Of a stretch of 64,000 bases of DNA, positions 21,955 through 33,141 are shown piece after piece. Where the stretch lies: NCBI RefSeq assembly GCF_037975245.1, contig NC_092577.1, positions 24,611,398 to 24,675,397 on the forward strand. The letters run 5' to 3'. The stretch is from Apostichopus japonicus. Its lineage: Eukaryota > Echinodermata > Holothuroidea > Aspidochirotida > Stichopodidae. Both the position numbers and the translations under genes were made by a program. Below the pieces are notes generated by a model that saw nothing but the letters and a program-made list of their open reading frames with translations, was not told where the DNA came from and made no database searches. How positions within the stretch are numbered: position 1 is the stretch's first letter; the number at the start of each line of letters is the position of its first letter.

Positions 21955-22155
21955 AAGGGGTGTTGTTGTACTATTTGATAGTGGGTCTACAAAATCTATC
22001 ATTGCTCATTCATTTGTTAACTCTTCTAAGTATTTGTCACAACTGAAATGTTCTCATGTGAATCCAGTCACTTTTCGTTTAGGAAATGGATCATATTTGA
22101 TAATCTGATTGGAGTTGATTTGATATTGGGATCAAAAACTGGCAGAATTAGATGG
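21955..22155 (+). pseudogene. Gypsy aspartic protease remnant
   Basis: VVLFDSGSTKSIIAHSFV is readable at about 21966-22019, with the DSG active-site triad of retropepsins. The flap region is not intact. It lies between nucleocapsid and reverse transcriptase, as expected. Confidence 0.65.
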
Positions 22156-22251
22156 GACCTTGGAATTCAAAACTAACAGGTTCAGGATCTCGGCCAAACA
22201 GTTGCATCTCAGACCTTCTGCTTATGTTGAAATTAAACCTGGTCAAGAAAA

Positions 22252-23734
22252 ATGCATCACTTTGAAAGGAAAAGTACCACCTTATTTAAGGAATGCAGAA
22301 GTAATCATTCAAACCAACGGTATCTTTCCAAATGGTGTCCATCACAAATGTTGGTGAAATTTAGAAGAGGTCGAACAAGTATTCCAGTTAAGAATATTTC
22401 TCGTCAGACTATACATGTTGTGTCAGATAAGCCAGTTGCTACTCTACATTTCAGCCAGTTGATTGATGTTGTACAACCTTTGCCATCACAATATGTAACC
22501 CAAAAGTCAAGTAATGATTCATTACACAAAGTATCTGTGGAGTCTAGCACTATTGTTGAGGAACGTCTTAAGAAATATCCACATTTGGATCTAGATGATC
22601 CTAATTTGAAATTGTCTGAAGATGAGATTATCCATAAATATGTCAGTTTGTCTCAGAGTGTGTTAACACCTGATGAAAAAGAGGAAGTGTATGACTTGCT
22701 CTCACAAAATAGACAAGCATTTTCCTTATATGGAGAGTTCTCAAGCTGCCCAAACTTTGAAGTTGATATTGAGCTATCCAATGATGAACCATGTTATATC
22801 AGACCTTATTTTGCTTCCGATAGTGGTAAGCAAGCCATTGACAAAGAGTTAAACCATTTGGTTAAATTAGGTATTTTGTCCATTGGACATCAGTCTTACA
22901 CATCTCCGGTGTTACTCATATCAAAGAAGGAATCAAGTGAAAAGAGGGTAGTTACAGATTTCAGATACTTGAATTCTATAATAAGGAAAATCAATCATCC
23001 TTTCCCATTGCTTTCTGAGACCCTGAAGACAATAGGGAATTCAGAAGCCAGAGTGTTGAGTGTAGTAGACATTAAGTCAGCCTTTCATTGCCTTCCACTT
23101 TCCCAAGCATGCACAACAGTATACAGGAATAGCTTCCTATAATGGAGGAAATAACTTTTACTATAAAAGATTGCCACAAGGTCTTAATGTTTCTCCTGGT
23201 ATATTTCAGGGGAAAATCAATGATATTCTTCAAGCTATACCTGGTTCTACAGAATTTTGTATTGCACATCACGACGACATCTTATTCAGTAAAGATAAGA
23301 GTGAACATAAGAAGCATTTAACGTTGTTACTGAAATGTTTGGCAGATAATGGATTGAAAGATTGTCCTAAGAAATGTAAATTGTTCAGAAACAGTGTATT
23401 ATACATGGGTCATAAGATTTTTGTGAATGAAAGGGGTTGTCTGTGTATACAACCACTCGCAGACCGATGTGAAGCAATTAGGAAAATGAAACGTCCAAAA
23501 ACTCCAAAAGAAACAAGGAGATTTGTTGGAGCGGTAAACTATATTTCAATTTTTTTCCCCAAAATCCAAAGTGTCTTAAGACCAATTCATCACCTTGCAA
23601 GAAAGCATAAAAGATTTGTGTGGAGTGATGAACATGAGGCAGCATTTGAACAGATAAGATCAATGATGACTAATCCACCAATATTGCATTTGCCAAGAAG
23701 TATTGGTACATTCAATTTGTACAGTGACACTTGA
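22252..23734 (+). pseudogene. Gypsy reverse transcriptase, one frameshift
   Basis: The first frame (22252-23142) contains FASDSGKQAIDKELNHLVKL, SPVLLISKKESSEKRVVTDF (catalytic block start) and SVVDIKSAFHCLPL with the first catalytic aspartate. After a frame change at about 23130 the second frame (about 23150-23734) has YYKRLPQGLNVSPGIFQGKI and AHHDDILFSKD, where the double aspartate is kept and the usual preceding residues are altered. Then CKLFRNSVLYMGHKIF and the thumb/connection follow. A stop at 23732 breaks the link to RNase H. Confidence 0.82.
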
Positions 23735-24095
23735 CGTACTGCCACTGGGTCTTACTTAACTCAAACTGTTGAAGACAAACAATATATTCTTGGTTATTAT
23801 TCTAAAGTCTTACCACCTGCCTGCCAAAACTATAGTGTTACAGAGTTAGACATGTTTGGATTGTTGATAAACATCACAGCATTTAAGCATCTATTGAAGC
23901 CAAATGAATTCAATGCATTTGTTGATCATTCATCTATAGTTCAGATCTTACAATCTAAGGATGAACCTAGCACTTCTAGATTGCGAAAATTACTCCTGAA
24001 ATTATCCGATTATTCATTCAAGATTGCTTACAAAATGTGATCAGATTTGGTTCTAGCAGATTTTTTGTCAAGAAATCCAAATTATAGTCACTCCG
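23690..24095 (+). pseudogene. Gypsy RNase H
   Basis: In one frame through two stops: FNLYSDT, then GSYLTQTVEDKQYILGYYSK, YSVTELDMFGLLINI, LKPNEFNAFVDHSSIVQIL and SDLVLADFLSRNPN. These are the standard RNase H landmarks, with the catalytic acid positions in SDT, TELD and VDHS. Confidence 0.75.
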
Positions 24096-25100
24096 AGATT
24101 GACGAAGTTGTTCCTATAGCATTCTCTCTGTTTACTTCAGAACTGTTGAATGATGAAGTTAGACAACCTGTACGTATCCCAAGGTCATATGCAAGGACAC
24201 ATGGTATAGATATTCCAGATTTGTCTCCAAAGGGCTCAAAGACAAATCAAACTGTTGCAGAGCCAACACAATCGCGTAGTGAAATCGCTCAAACTAATGG
24301 TGAAACGGCTAATCGGTCTTCTGATAGTGGAAACTCCAGAAGACAGTTTAAATTGCATAGACCTGTTAGTTTGCCAGAACATGATCACTTGCGAAATGGT
24401 GTTAGAGATCTCAGACCACATGTTAACACCAGACCACCACCATTGGTAGCCAATGAACCCAGACTGGTGGATAGGGAACCTGAAGAGTTGGCCAGAGATC
24501 CCCCTCCTGAATTGTATAGGGTACCCAAACCACTGATATCCAAAGTAGATGGTCTTGTGACACGTCATGTTCCAAAACAGGCCGAGTTAGATAAGATGAT
24601 GGATATTATAAAGAGGAAAATTATTACAGATTACAACTTACCAATTGATGTGCAGCAGTTAAAAATAGAACAGGAAACATCAATTTATTTTAAGCCAGTT
24701 TATGATTATCTAGCCTATGACATTTTGCCTAAGGACAGAAAAGCAGCAAAAAGTGTGCAAATCAAAGCAGAACAGTACATTTTATGCAATGGTGTCTTAT
24801 TCAGTTTATTCTTTCATGATAAAGATGATTTTACATTGCAACTAGCTGTTCAGAAACTATTATCTCTCGATATCATGACAGTTTATTATGCAATCTTCAA
24901 GGAGTTGTTCGTACATATGTCACTATCAGACGTAATTTTTACATGCCTAATATGTTTGACACAATTAGCAAGTATGTCAAGTCTTGTCTAAGATGTCAGC
25001 AGTTTAGAAATAAGCCAGATTGTTTAAGGCCTTATCATCCTAGAGTTCCTGACAATTACAGACCTTTTGATAGTCTTGATTTCAAGTCAATGCCGACTTC
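24047..25100 (+). pseudogene. Gypsy linker and N-terminal integrase
   Basis: A 314-codon frame continues from RNase H into an unusually long linker (about 24100-24540), rich in Pro, Arg and Asn, and then AELDKMMDIIKRKIITDYNL. After a frame change, YVKSCLRCQQFRNKPDCLRP (about 24970-25029) gives the cysteine pair of the integrase zinc finger, and RPFDSLDFKSMP the start of the core with its first aspartate. The coding sequence is cut at about 25110 by the TIR element. Confidence 0.72.
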
Positions 25101-25110
25101 GCTTCCTAGT

Positions 25111-25847
25111 CACTTCGCCCAACAACCATTTCGCCCAACCAGCCTTGTCATTTCGCCCAACCTTATTTTGACTAATATTGAGTCAGAATAATATTACTTT
25201 TTTATTCCACTAGTTCAATTTGATTTATTTTGGGTCAGGTTACTTTGTAATAGGTAAATAAAAAAGTGAGGTCCGCTCGATATCGATCGGAGTCTGGGCA
25301 GTTATTTCGGGTATAATGGGAGGATTACACTACTTTTGGCGTTTACGCATACAATGGAAGTTATATTATTATACAAACACAGGGGAATCGGTCTTCATAA
25401 AAACCTATCAAACCTAACCCCTAAAACACTGATCCATCCTACTGACTAACAATTCCCGAACGTTTCCTTATTAAATTGAAAAAAAATATATAGAAAACCG
25501 GTCCGTAATATTAAATTACTATATTTAATCAATGTAACCACTTTATCAATGTTTATCAATGTACCCACATAATGTAGTCACATATGTAATCAATTTAACC
25601 ACGCCTTCAAGTTTCCTTAATACTCGGTTCGTATCCCGTAAGGTTAACAATTCCCGAACGTTTACTATATCAAACCTATCCAACCTAACCCATAAAACAG
25701 TGATCCATCCTCAAATTTCCTTAATATTCGGTTCGTATCCTGTAAGGCGTTAAAAATTCCCGAACGTTTCCTTTTGAAATATCATATTTAATCAATGTTA
25801 GGCGAAATGACCAGGCTGGTTGGGCGAAATGGCAGTTGGGCGAAGTG
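25111..25847. mobile_element. Non-autonomous TIR element (MITE-like) inside the Gypsy integrase
   Basis: A 737-bp unit with imperfect inverted ends of about 48 bp: CACTTCGCCCAACAACCATT at 25111 and its near complement ending CGAAGTG at 25847. Each end contains three copies of TTCGCCCAAC (25114, 25130 and 25152; complements at 25797 with one mismatch, 25819 and 25835). The interior has no ORF of note but holds two partial direct repeats (25404-25444 with 25669-25710, and 25607-25665 with 25711-25773). Both flanks carry a nearby TCCT, but I cannot fix a clean target duplication. I do not recognise the superfamily. Confidence 0.75.
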
Positions 25848-26762
25848 TCCTGCTTCCCCGACTTCACCTACACGTTTCAAGCACCTTATGGTAGCCTGTT
25901 GTGAAATAAAAAGATTTATTATTTGTGCACCACTGAAAAGTCTGGATGCCGAAACTATTTGTGAGGCACTTATTCAGAAGATCATTTGTATTTTTGGACC
26001 ACCATCAAGTCTTATAACTGATTCAGGATCTTCTCTGACAGGCAAATTGGTTCAATTACTATGTAACACACTTCAAATTTACCAGAAGATGATAAGTGTT
26101 GAAAACCATGGTAGTTTGCAAGTCGAACGACACATCCAAACAGTTGCAAACTTTATGAAGGTAAATTTAAACCAATTCGGAACAGATTGGGTGCGTTTTG
26201 TAGCGACTTCATGTTATGCCTATAATTAGTTCTCGTCGCCTTATCTGGGCAATTACAGTCCATATGAATTGGCATTTGGTAGAAAACGCCTGATTTGAGT
26301 AATTTGTCTTTCAACCCTATGTCGGGTATGTCTCATACTTATCAAGGTAATGTTCAACATTTCCAAAATAAATTTCAAACTGTTTCCAAAACTATTCTTT
26401 CTCTTCAGAGAAAACATCAGGAAAAGCAAAATGTAGAAATAACACAGAAGTTAAGCAGAATGGCTGTATATTCAATAGGACAACTAGTTTACCTATATAA
26501 ACCATCTTCTTCATCTTTAACAGCAAATTCAAGGAAGATTCGTGCTGAATGGTGTGGACCTTTCGTAGTTCATCAAATTCTTGATAGAACACATTACATT
26601 CTTGCTACACTAAAAGGGGAGATAGTACATGATGTTTTCAATTACAACAGACTTAAGCCTGCATTTATCAGAGCTTCTAGTCAGAAGAATATAACACATT
26701 TGCAAAAGCTAAAAGAAGCTTTGGGTAAAGCTACTGCAAATTCTACTCATCAAAAGACATGA
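25848..26762 (+). pseudogene. Gypsy integrase core and C-terminus
   Basis: After the TIR element the coding sequence resumes: IKRFIICAPLKSLDAETICE, IFGPPSSLITDSGSSLTGKL with the second catalytic aspartate (about 26010-26050), and VENHGSLQVERHIQTV with the catalytic glutamate (about 26098-26145). A stop at 26229 is followed by the 26295-26762 frame, with SIGQLVYLYKPSSSSLTANS and RKIRAEWCGPFVVHQILDRT, the C-terminal chromatin/DNA-binding segment, ending VFNYNRLKPAFIR. Confidence 0.8.
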
Positions 26763-26769
26763 CATTCCA

Positions 26770-27510
26770 TTGAGTTTACAGATGAAAAGGGGAACCTCAT
26801 TACCTACTCTTACACGAGAACAATTTATGTGTGTAAGACAAATAGAAGATTATATGAGTTGTCCATTAGTTAACAATGATTTAGCTGTACCGTATCCAAT
26901 TAGTAGAGATCAGCTTGAGAAACAGCTCAAATTAATTGTGCTAGATTTCAAGATGATGGCGAAAATCACATTTCTTATTTTTGGTGGAATGTTGAAACAT
27001 ATCGAGAGTCAAGGGATATTGTTACAAGCATTTTAAGACATCGTAGAATTCAGCTGAGTGGAAGTCCACAAAGGTTTTTCAGAAAGCTTCATGTGTAATT
27101 TAGTGGAGGTTTTCTAAAACTATAGTCCTGTTTTAATGTTACAGTATATGATATTGTCAATCTCTTCACTTAAATGCTTCTGAGGTTGCATCGCCAGTTA
27201 TAGTATTATTGTGTATTTTGAAGTCCTCAGATTGACAATGTCAAGACAAAGTTTTTACTTGTAAGTCATTTACTTATAAGTAACAGGACCTATGAACATC
27301 AATGTTAATACATGTTATTAACCTATTACAGGAAATGATATTCTACATTTTGAAACTAACCATTTGACAGTATATTAGAGTGTTTGAGAGTTATTGTTGG
27401 TTGACAAAAGGAAACAAAAAGTTTTTGCACCATTTTCAGAGTTTTGGTGTAACAAGAGTTAAAAGAAAAAGAGATTTGTGTATCAAACTTTTTTTAATAA
27501 ATTAGGGGGA
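26770..27510 (+). other. Gypsy 3' internal region
   Basis: A short frame (26770-27036) follows integrase with no domain I recognise. The rest up to the 3' LTR has no ORF. It ends in the purine tract AAATTAGGGGGA. Confidence 0.45.
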
Positions 27511-27779
27511 TGTATAGTGATGTGAAAATTTCAGAGTTAATTACGTAAAGGGTACTTCCCCTACTCGTGTGATAATCATTGTCCAATCATATGCATGTTT
27601 TACGTGACGGGTTTTCGAGGGTGGAAAATTAGAGGAAGGAGAAGAAGAAGTGTGCTTCGAAGTTGTAAGGAAGGAAGAGGAAATAAATCAGTTATAACAT
27701 TCAAGATTCTACTAAGCCTACTTTATTGGTTATTTCGTAAAGGACAGGAAAAAAACACCCCAAACGAACAAACACAACA
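27511..27779 (+). repeat. 3' LTR of the Gypsy element
   Basis: Begins TGTATAGTGATG directly after AGGGGGA and ends CACAACA. From 27535 it repeats the 5' LTR almost exactly, including a 62-codon chance ORF present in both LTRs. Confidence 0.85.
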
Positions 27780-30494
27780 ATAGCAAACTTTGTCATCCTA
27801 TAAATTTTGAGGTATCTGCAAGACTACAAGTGAATGTGCCCCATGGGTATGACCTGTAGCAAGTCTAAGTGACTTTACATGCTTCCTCCATGGGTGAGAT
27901 ATATTTGCTCTTTTTGGTAATGTACTTCAAAAGCATATCTGCTCTGTACATAAGGTAAGTTTAGGAAAATTACACCTTCTCATCACCTATCATGAAATAC
28001 AGAAATATATCCACCAAACACACATTTTAAAGGATATTTAAAAATAAATTTTTAGGAATAAATTGGTCAGTACTGTGGTTACTTCTTTGAAGGAGGAACA
28101 AGTGGGAAAGAAGATAAAAGTAACTTTTCTGTTTGATAAACTTTTATTTCTCACAGTGAGTTTAAGAGCACTTTCAAACAGTAAATAAAACATACAGATA
28201 AAAATAAATGCAGGCCTACAGTGCAAATGCCTTTAATAGTTCTAGCGACTAGAAAATGAAAAGTAAGTTATTTAAACTATAAGCTCTACATATAAATGTA
28301 AATATAACTTAGGACTCCAGAACACATGTATACTACCACAGCCTCCACAGGTTATGCTTTCTTTGTGTTCCTCATGAAAGCTTATGTGAATGTACACCTA
28401 TAAAATTACAATACTAATAATGACCAGATACCTTAACAGCTCCCATGGAAGAGTTGTGGCGACTGGAATAAAAGGAAAAATCTTGTCTCTCTTTCACTTT
28501 TCAATATGAAAGACATCTGCCATAAACTTTCTTAATATCACATCAGAAAGAAGACACAATGAAGCACACAATAACATCTTTACACATGAACAGAAACAAT
28601 AAATATATCTACTGAAACACAGTGCAGCAATAGCAACAAAGCTGACTTATTGGCTGCACACCATGCAAACATTTTATAAAGACATTACCTTAGTTTGGAA
28701 AAACACCAGATTGCAAACTCCCTGCCCACCACTCCTCCCACCCAAAAAAGGACTATATTTACATTTCTACATAAGAATATATTACAGATGTCAACAAAGG
28801 CTTGGACACAACAAAAAATACACTAAATACAGCCCCTGCCAATTGAACAGTGTGGACTACCTTGATCACAAATTCAGTGTTAAGAATTCAATAAGTGAGG
28901 CAAATATTACAAGTTCAATTGACAGGAATACCCAGCATAGACATGACACAATTTTTTTCACCCAGACGGAATGCAACTGAATTCAACATTGCATGATGCA
29001 CAGCAAAGACAACCATATATTTGCATACGCATACTGCACAGTACAATGCTGGTTACGTGTTAAAGGTCTGCAACCTTGATCACATTAATAGGCACCATAT
29101 CTTACATGATTACATTTACATGGCAAGTTTTTAATACAATGCTGGCCACTTCACCATCCTGTACACACAAAAGGGCAAGGAATTAGACTACTCAGAGAAA
29201 ATTGCTTCTCAGATTCCAGAGTGAAATTACACAGCAAATACTTTTGAATTCAAAATACAAGAAAAGAGCATAACACAAGCTATGTACTCAATGTTTACAT
29301 AACATGATCTCTCATGTTTAGACTCCTTGCCAGGTTAATCATTCAAACCTAACTCCCTATTATATTTGGCAGTGATAAAATGTAAACAGCTGTTTCACAG
29401 ACACAAGAGATGTACTTAATCAAATTAATCTCAACCCCCTTCCTAAATAACAGAAAAAAAGAAAGAAAAGAAATTGAGGATGGTTTACAACTTAACATGC
29501 ATTTGTTCCAGGATGTTGTTCCATAACTAACAACAATTAAAATGAAGAATGGCTTTATGAATACATCTTTAACTGATACTGCAGCAGAACGTGCTCAGCT
29601 TCAAAGAATCTGTGGCTGGCCGTATACTGTGCCATATACTACACATTGGCAAGATTGAAAATGATCAGGAAATTGTTAGGATGAAAGGGCTGCACTGCTC
29701 TTTAACTTGCTGATACACTGTTCCCTTTTCCCTGAGATTTTATGGTGAATATAAATTGGGTAATAAAAAAATGAGGCAATTAAACCCATGGAAACATGTG
29801 AAGGGACTTGGGTAACAATAAGGAAACTAAATCAGCAACAAAAGGCTGAAGGTGAAACAAACATAGGAACTAGAAACATGAGTACAAATTAAAAAGCTTG
29901 TAATATACACACCAAAAAAATTCAAATGGTTAACACATAGACACTTGTCTGTTACCGGTCAGTTTTTCTCTAAATGCAAGTATTCATGTTGTCATCGTGC
30001 TTGTAAAACAGCTATAAACCACAGTACATTGTAGTTGCACACACTGCACAATTTAGCTACACCATGAAAGAAAATGCACACACACACTCACAAACCAGAT
30101 TACTTAAAGAGTGATATAGTACTTTATAATTGATTTCACTGAGTGTTATGAAAGGTTCATACAATCATGCCAAATTGCTTATCAAAATATTGTTGGGAAA
30201 GACTTCTCATAAACCATCCATGCTACAGTACCATACTGTATACTGCTTATGATACAAGAAATTATACAAGAGTACACTGGACTCAGTGACAGTCCTATTG
30301 CACTTGTCAGTTGAATGAGTCACTCCACTAATCTTGGACAAGGCACACAACTGCATTGACAAAACATGTACCTTGATGCACACATCAGTCAGTTCTGTGC
30401 ATAACACTTTCGTTAAGATCAGGGGCTGTCACAAAAAGCTTGAGTAAGCTGGCTCAGTAATATTATTTCTACCTTGAAGTTCAATTTGGCGCTT
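27780..30494. other. Stretch without recognised gene
   Basis: 2.7 kb of AT-rich DNA with no long ORF and no repeat I can define. It lies downstream of the minus-strand BRCT gene and could hold its 3' UTR; that is only a positional guess. Confidence 0.4.
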
Positions 30495-31757
30495 TCAAAA
30501 CTGTTCCTTACATAGCCTAACTTTTTCTAAGCATTCTGTGTACTCCCTCGATATATCCTCTTTCTGTTTATATGATAGATCAGCCCATTGTTTCAACATG
30601 TCACAATAAACCTTTTTACTCTCATGAAAAGTTAACCGTCTACGAGATGTCAAAGCCCTCCTTCTCGTCTGAGCAAAATAAACGGCAGCATTCTTGGCAA
30701 CTGTGGGAATTTTTAACATTTTAGGACTGTTCATCAATTCTTTTCGTGCCTTTTTAATAACCGATATTATTCTCTTACGCTTTATGAAGTGCTTGGCATG
30801 AAGGGACAATGTTTTCTTAATGTTCCATTTGCCTGGGTATTTCAGTTCATAGGTTTCGATATCCACCATTGCCCCTTGCTTAATGCAATCAGTTACGAAG
30901 GAATACTGTAAAAGATGATGGCCATGTCGTTGACAATCCCTCACTGCAGCAGGTATCTTGTTGCTATTAATAGGCCCAGATAGAAGAGTATAAACCTTAC
31001 TTGACCTCTTACTCCCTGATGGTATTTTATTTCTTACCCTTCCACCATTATCCAGAATCATCTGAATCATATCAGGTTGACGTATTCTCTTGCCATCAAT
31101 ATGAGGGATCAGTCCACTGAAGACAAAAACTTGTCCATAAAAGATCTGGCGGGGCTTTGAATCACATCCCACGCTGATAGCATTCTTGGTTTTCTTGAGG
31201 CGATATATTTTGAAGTTATGCTGGATAATGGATGTGATAGGACAGCCTTTTCCACATATTGTTTAATATGGCTAGTATTGGGTCCATTCGATGTCATGTC
31301 TGGTGGTATGCTGGTAGTAGTAGCAATTATGCATATAGTTTGTGTGCTCTCCTCCTTCAGACAGCATCCTACTAAGAGGAAATGGTAATGTCTTCATGAA
31401 AATAGCCCGATAGTCAATATATTTCATCATGTATGGTGTAAACGCTGAGCATGAATATCTTAATCGAAAGAGTTGGTAAAATTTCTCTGCCTCTGTCTCA
31501 TAGAGTTGTATTTCTTCTGAAGTAAACCCCCACTCATAATCATCAGTATGTCTGGAACCATTAAGGCAACCATCTTTCAGCTTTGGTTTTGACTCTTTGG
31601 CTAAAATGGTATGCATTTTGTAGAAGTGTCTCCATATAGACTGTACGAGTGCAATCTCTGTATACGAATCTTCGAATGCCAACTGTTTTTGTAAGTCTGC
31701 TGGAAGAGTATTCTTCACAATAGTGTTTGGTACAAGACCTGACAAGACATGAGAATT
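30495..31757 (-). pseudogene. C-terminal part of a large unknown protein, with BRCT-like domain
   Basis: Read on the minus strand. The first frame (31745-31272) has ALVQSIWRHFYKMHTILAKE, a block FYQLFRLRYSCSAFTPYMMK, and GGEHTNYMHNCYYYQHTTRH. After a frameshift near 31290, MDPILAILNNMWKRLSYHIH is readable, then another frameshift. The last frame (31172-30495) holds a BRCT-like domain: FYGQVFVFSGLI, a helical MIQMILDNGGRV, YTLLSGP, and HHLLQYSFVTDCIKQGAMVD. A basic C-terminal tail follows (RRRALTSRRRLTF, then WADLSYKQKEDISREY) with an HMG-like look. Upstream of 31758 the gene is interrupted by LINE B and continues at 36726. The family is unknown to me; BRCT is inferred from the W/hydrophobic pattern and the paired glycines. 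Confidence 0.6.
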
Positions 31758-32002
31758 GACAGTTGGCTTCGTGGAGTGCAGACGTGTTTTTTGCTCTCGC
31801 TCTCCATATACTACACTGTACTATATTAACTTATACTGTATTGCACTGTACTGTGCTTCCCGCCAGGCGGGAGTGGTATTTTCTGTTAGTACGTGCGTGC
31901 TACAGGCGTTGGTTTGTTTTTCGATATATTGTTCTTACTTTACTATTACTTTTGTTTTGGTTCGTTTCTTGCTCCTCCGTGGCCTAGCCACCTTGCGGTA
32001 TC

Positions 32003-33121
32003 ATGGCGTCGCGCCGTGATAGCCGTATTGTTAAGTTAACTTTTACCGGTGAACAAGCGGTTCCACCGGTGCAAGTGTTCAGTATTTTGAAGAGTAAGGG
32101 TGTTGCGGTTCCTGGAGAGGTTGACGCTTTGCAGGCTCTCCAGGGTCGTAACACGTATGACTTACGGTTCACCAGTGACGTGACCCGGCAGAAGGGTGTC
32201 ACGTTGCTGAGTAATGTCGATGGTTTGACAGTTACGCCATACGAACGTTCCGTATGGGTAACTGTCATCCACGTAGGACTAGAGGTGCGTCAGGAACTTG
32301 TCGCAACTGTTTTAGGTCGGTTTGGGGCTGTCAAGGCTACCAAAATGTGCTCCTACGCACAGGCCCCTGGGGTTTTGAACGGGCACCGACAGGTTCGGAT
32401 CGACCTAAAGCAGGACATTCCCTCCTTCCTGTTTATTGCAGGGCATAAAGCTCACGTGCGTTATCCCGGTCAGCCCCGCACCTGCTTCAGGTGTGGGGAG
32501 ACCGGGCACGAAGCCAAGGGCTGCCCAAACAAAAAGTGTGGGCGCTGCCTTCGTCTTGGGCATGATACCTCTGCTTGCCCAAGCGAAGTTGTGTGCTCAC
32601 TCTGTGGGAAGGAGGGACATGTTTTTCGCGCTTGTCCCCCCTCTTATGTATTTATGACAAAGAGCAGGGGTCAGGCAAAGTCGCAGAGTTCTGACGCACC
32701 TACTGCCTCGGAGGAAGCTCCACGCAAGGAGGGGGAACCAGGTGAGGATTCACCTTCCGCACCTGGTTCACCCTCCCCCGTAGTTGCAGACCCTAACCCC
32801 GTGCCCGCACCGAGAAAGTCTCCACCAGCTTCCCCCATCAACTCGTCCAGTTCCGTCCCCAGTCCGCCGCCGGTATCGCCAGATCCGGAGACTCTGTCCG
32901 ACGGCGACTCCGGGGACTCGGTAGTCATCGGGTCTCCGGAGGCTCTGTCTGACAGCGACTCCGGAGACTCGGTGATCGTAGAGCCGAAACGTGCCACCGG
33001 GACGAGCTGGTACGACGAGATGGGGGAACCCTCTCTAAAAAGGTCGGCCTCAAGCGACGACTCAGACGACGATATGTCGTCTAGAGCTCGCTTGAAGCTT
33101 ACAGAATCGTCGTCGGCGTAG
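32003..33121 (+). CDS. LINE B ORF1, CCHC-knuckle protein
   Basis: An intact 372-residue ORF1 starting MASRRDSR. Three CCHC knuckles (CFRCGETGHEAKGC, CGRCLRLGHDTSAC, CSLCGKEGHVFRAC) stand at residues of about 150-215. The C-terminus is Pro/Ser/Asp-rich with two LSDG/LSDS units instead of the three in copy A. ORF2 starts 20 bases after the stop. Confidence 0.85.
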   Translation: MASRRDSRIVKLTFTGEQAVPPVQVFSILKSKGVAVPGEVDALQALQGRNTYDLRFTSDVTRQKGVTLLSNVDGLTVTPYERSVWVTVIHVGLEVRQELVATVLGRFGAVKATKMCSYAQAPGVLNGHRQVRIDLKQDIPSFLFIAGHKAHVRYPGQPRTCFRCGETGHEAKGCPNKKCGRCLRLGHDTSACPSEVVCSLCGKEGHVFRACPPSYVFMTKSRGQAKSQSSDAPTASEEAPRKEGEPGEDSPSAPGSPSPVVADPNPVPAPRKSPPASPINSSSSVPSPPPVSPDPETLSDGDSGDSVVIGSPEALSDSDSGDSVIVEPKRATGTSWYDEMGEPSLKRSASSDDSDDDMSSRARLKLTESSSA

Positions 33122-33141
33122 TTTTGCCTCATTGCCCTCTC

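Larger units (their letters stand above)
19280..27779 (+). mobile_element. Ty3/Gypsy-type LTR retrotransposon, decayed and interrupted
   Basis: Direct repeats at 19280-19525 and about 27511-27779 enclose gag, protease, reverse transcriptase, RNase H and integrase, in the order reverse transcriptase-RNase H-integrase typical of Ty3/Gypsy. A putative primer-binding site TGGTGCAGGAGC follows the 5' LTR and a purine tract AGGGGGA precedes the 3' LTR. The coding region carries many frameshifts and stops, and a 737-bp TIR element splits the integrase. No envelope gene was seen. Confidence 0.87.

Noticed and set aside
28663..28980. 105-codon plus-strand ORF
   Set aside because: Low-complexity composition and no family resemblance; length is expected by chance in this much DNA.
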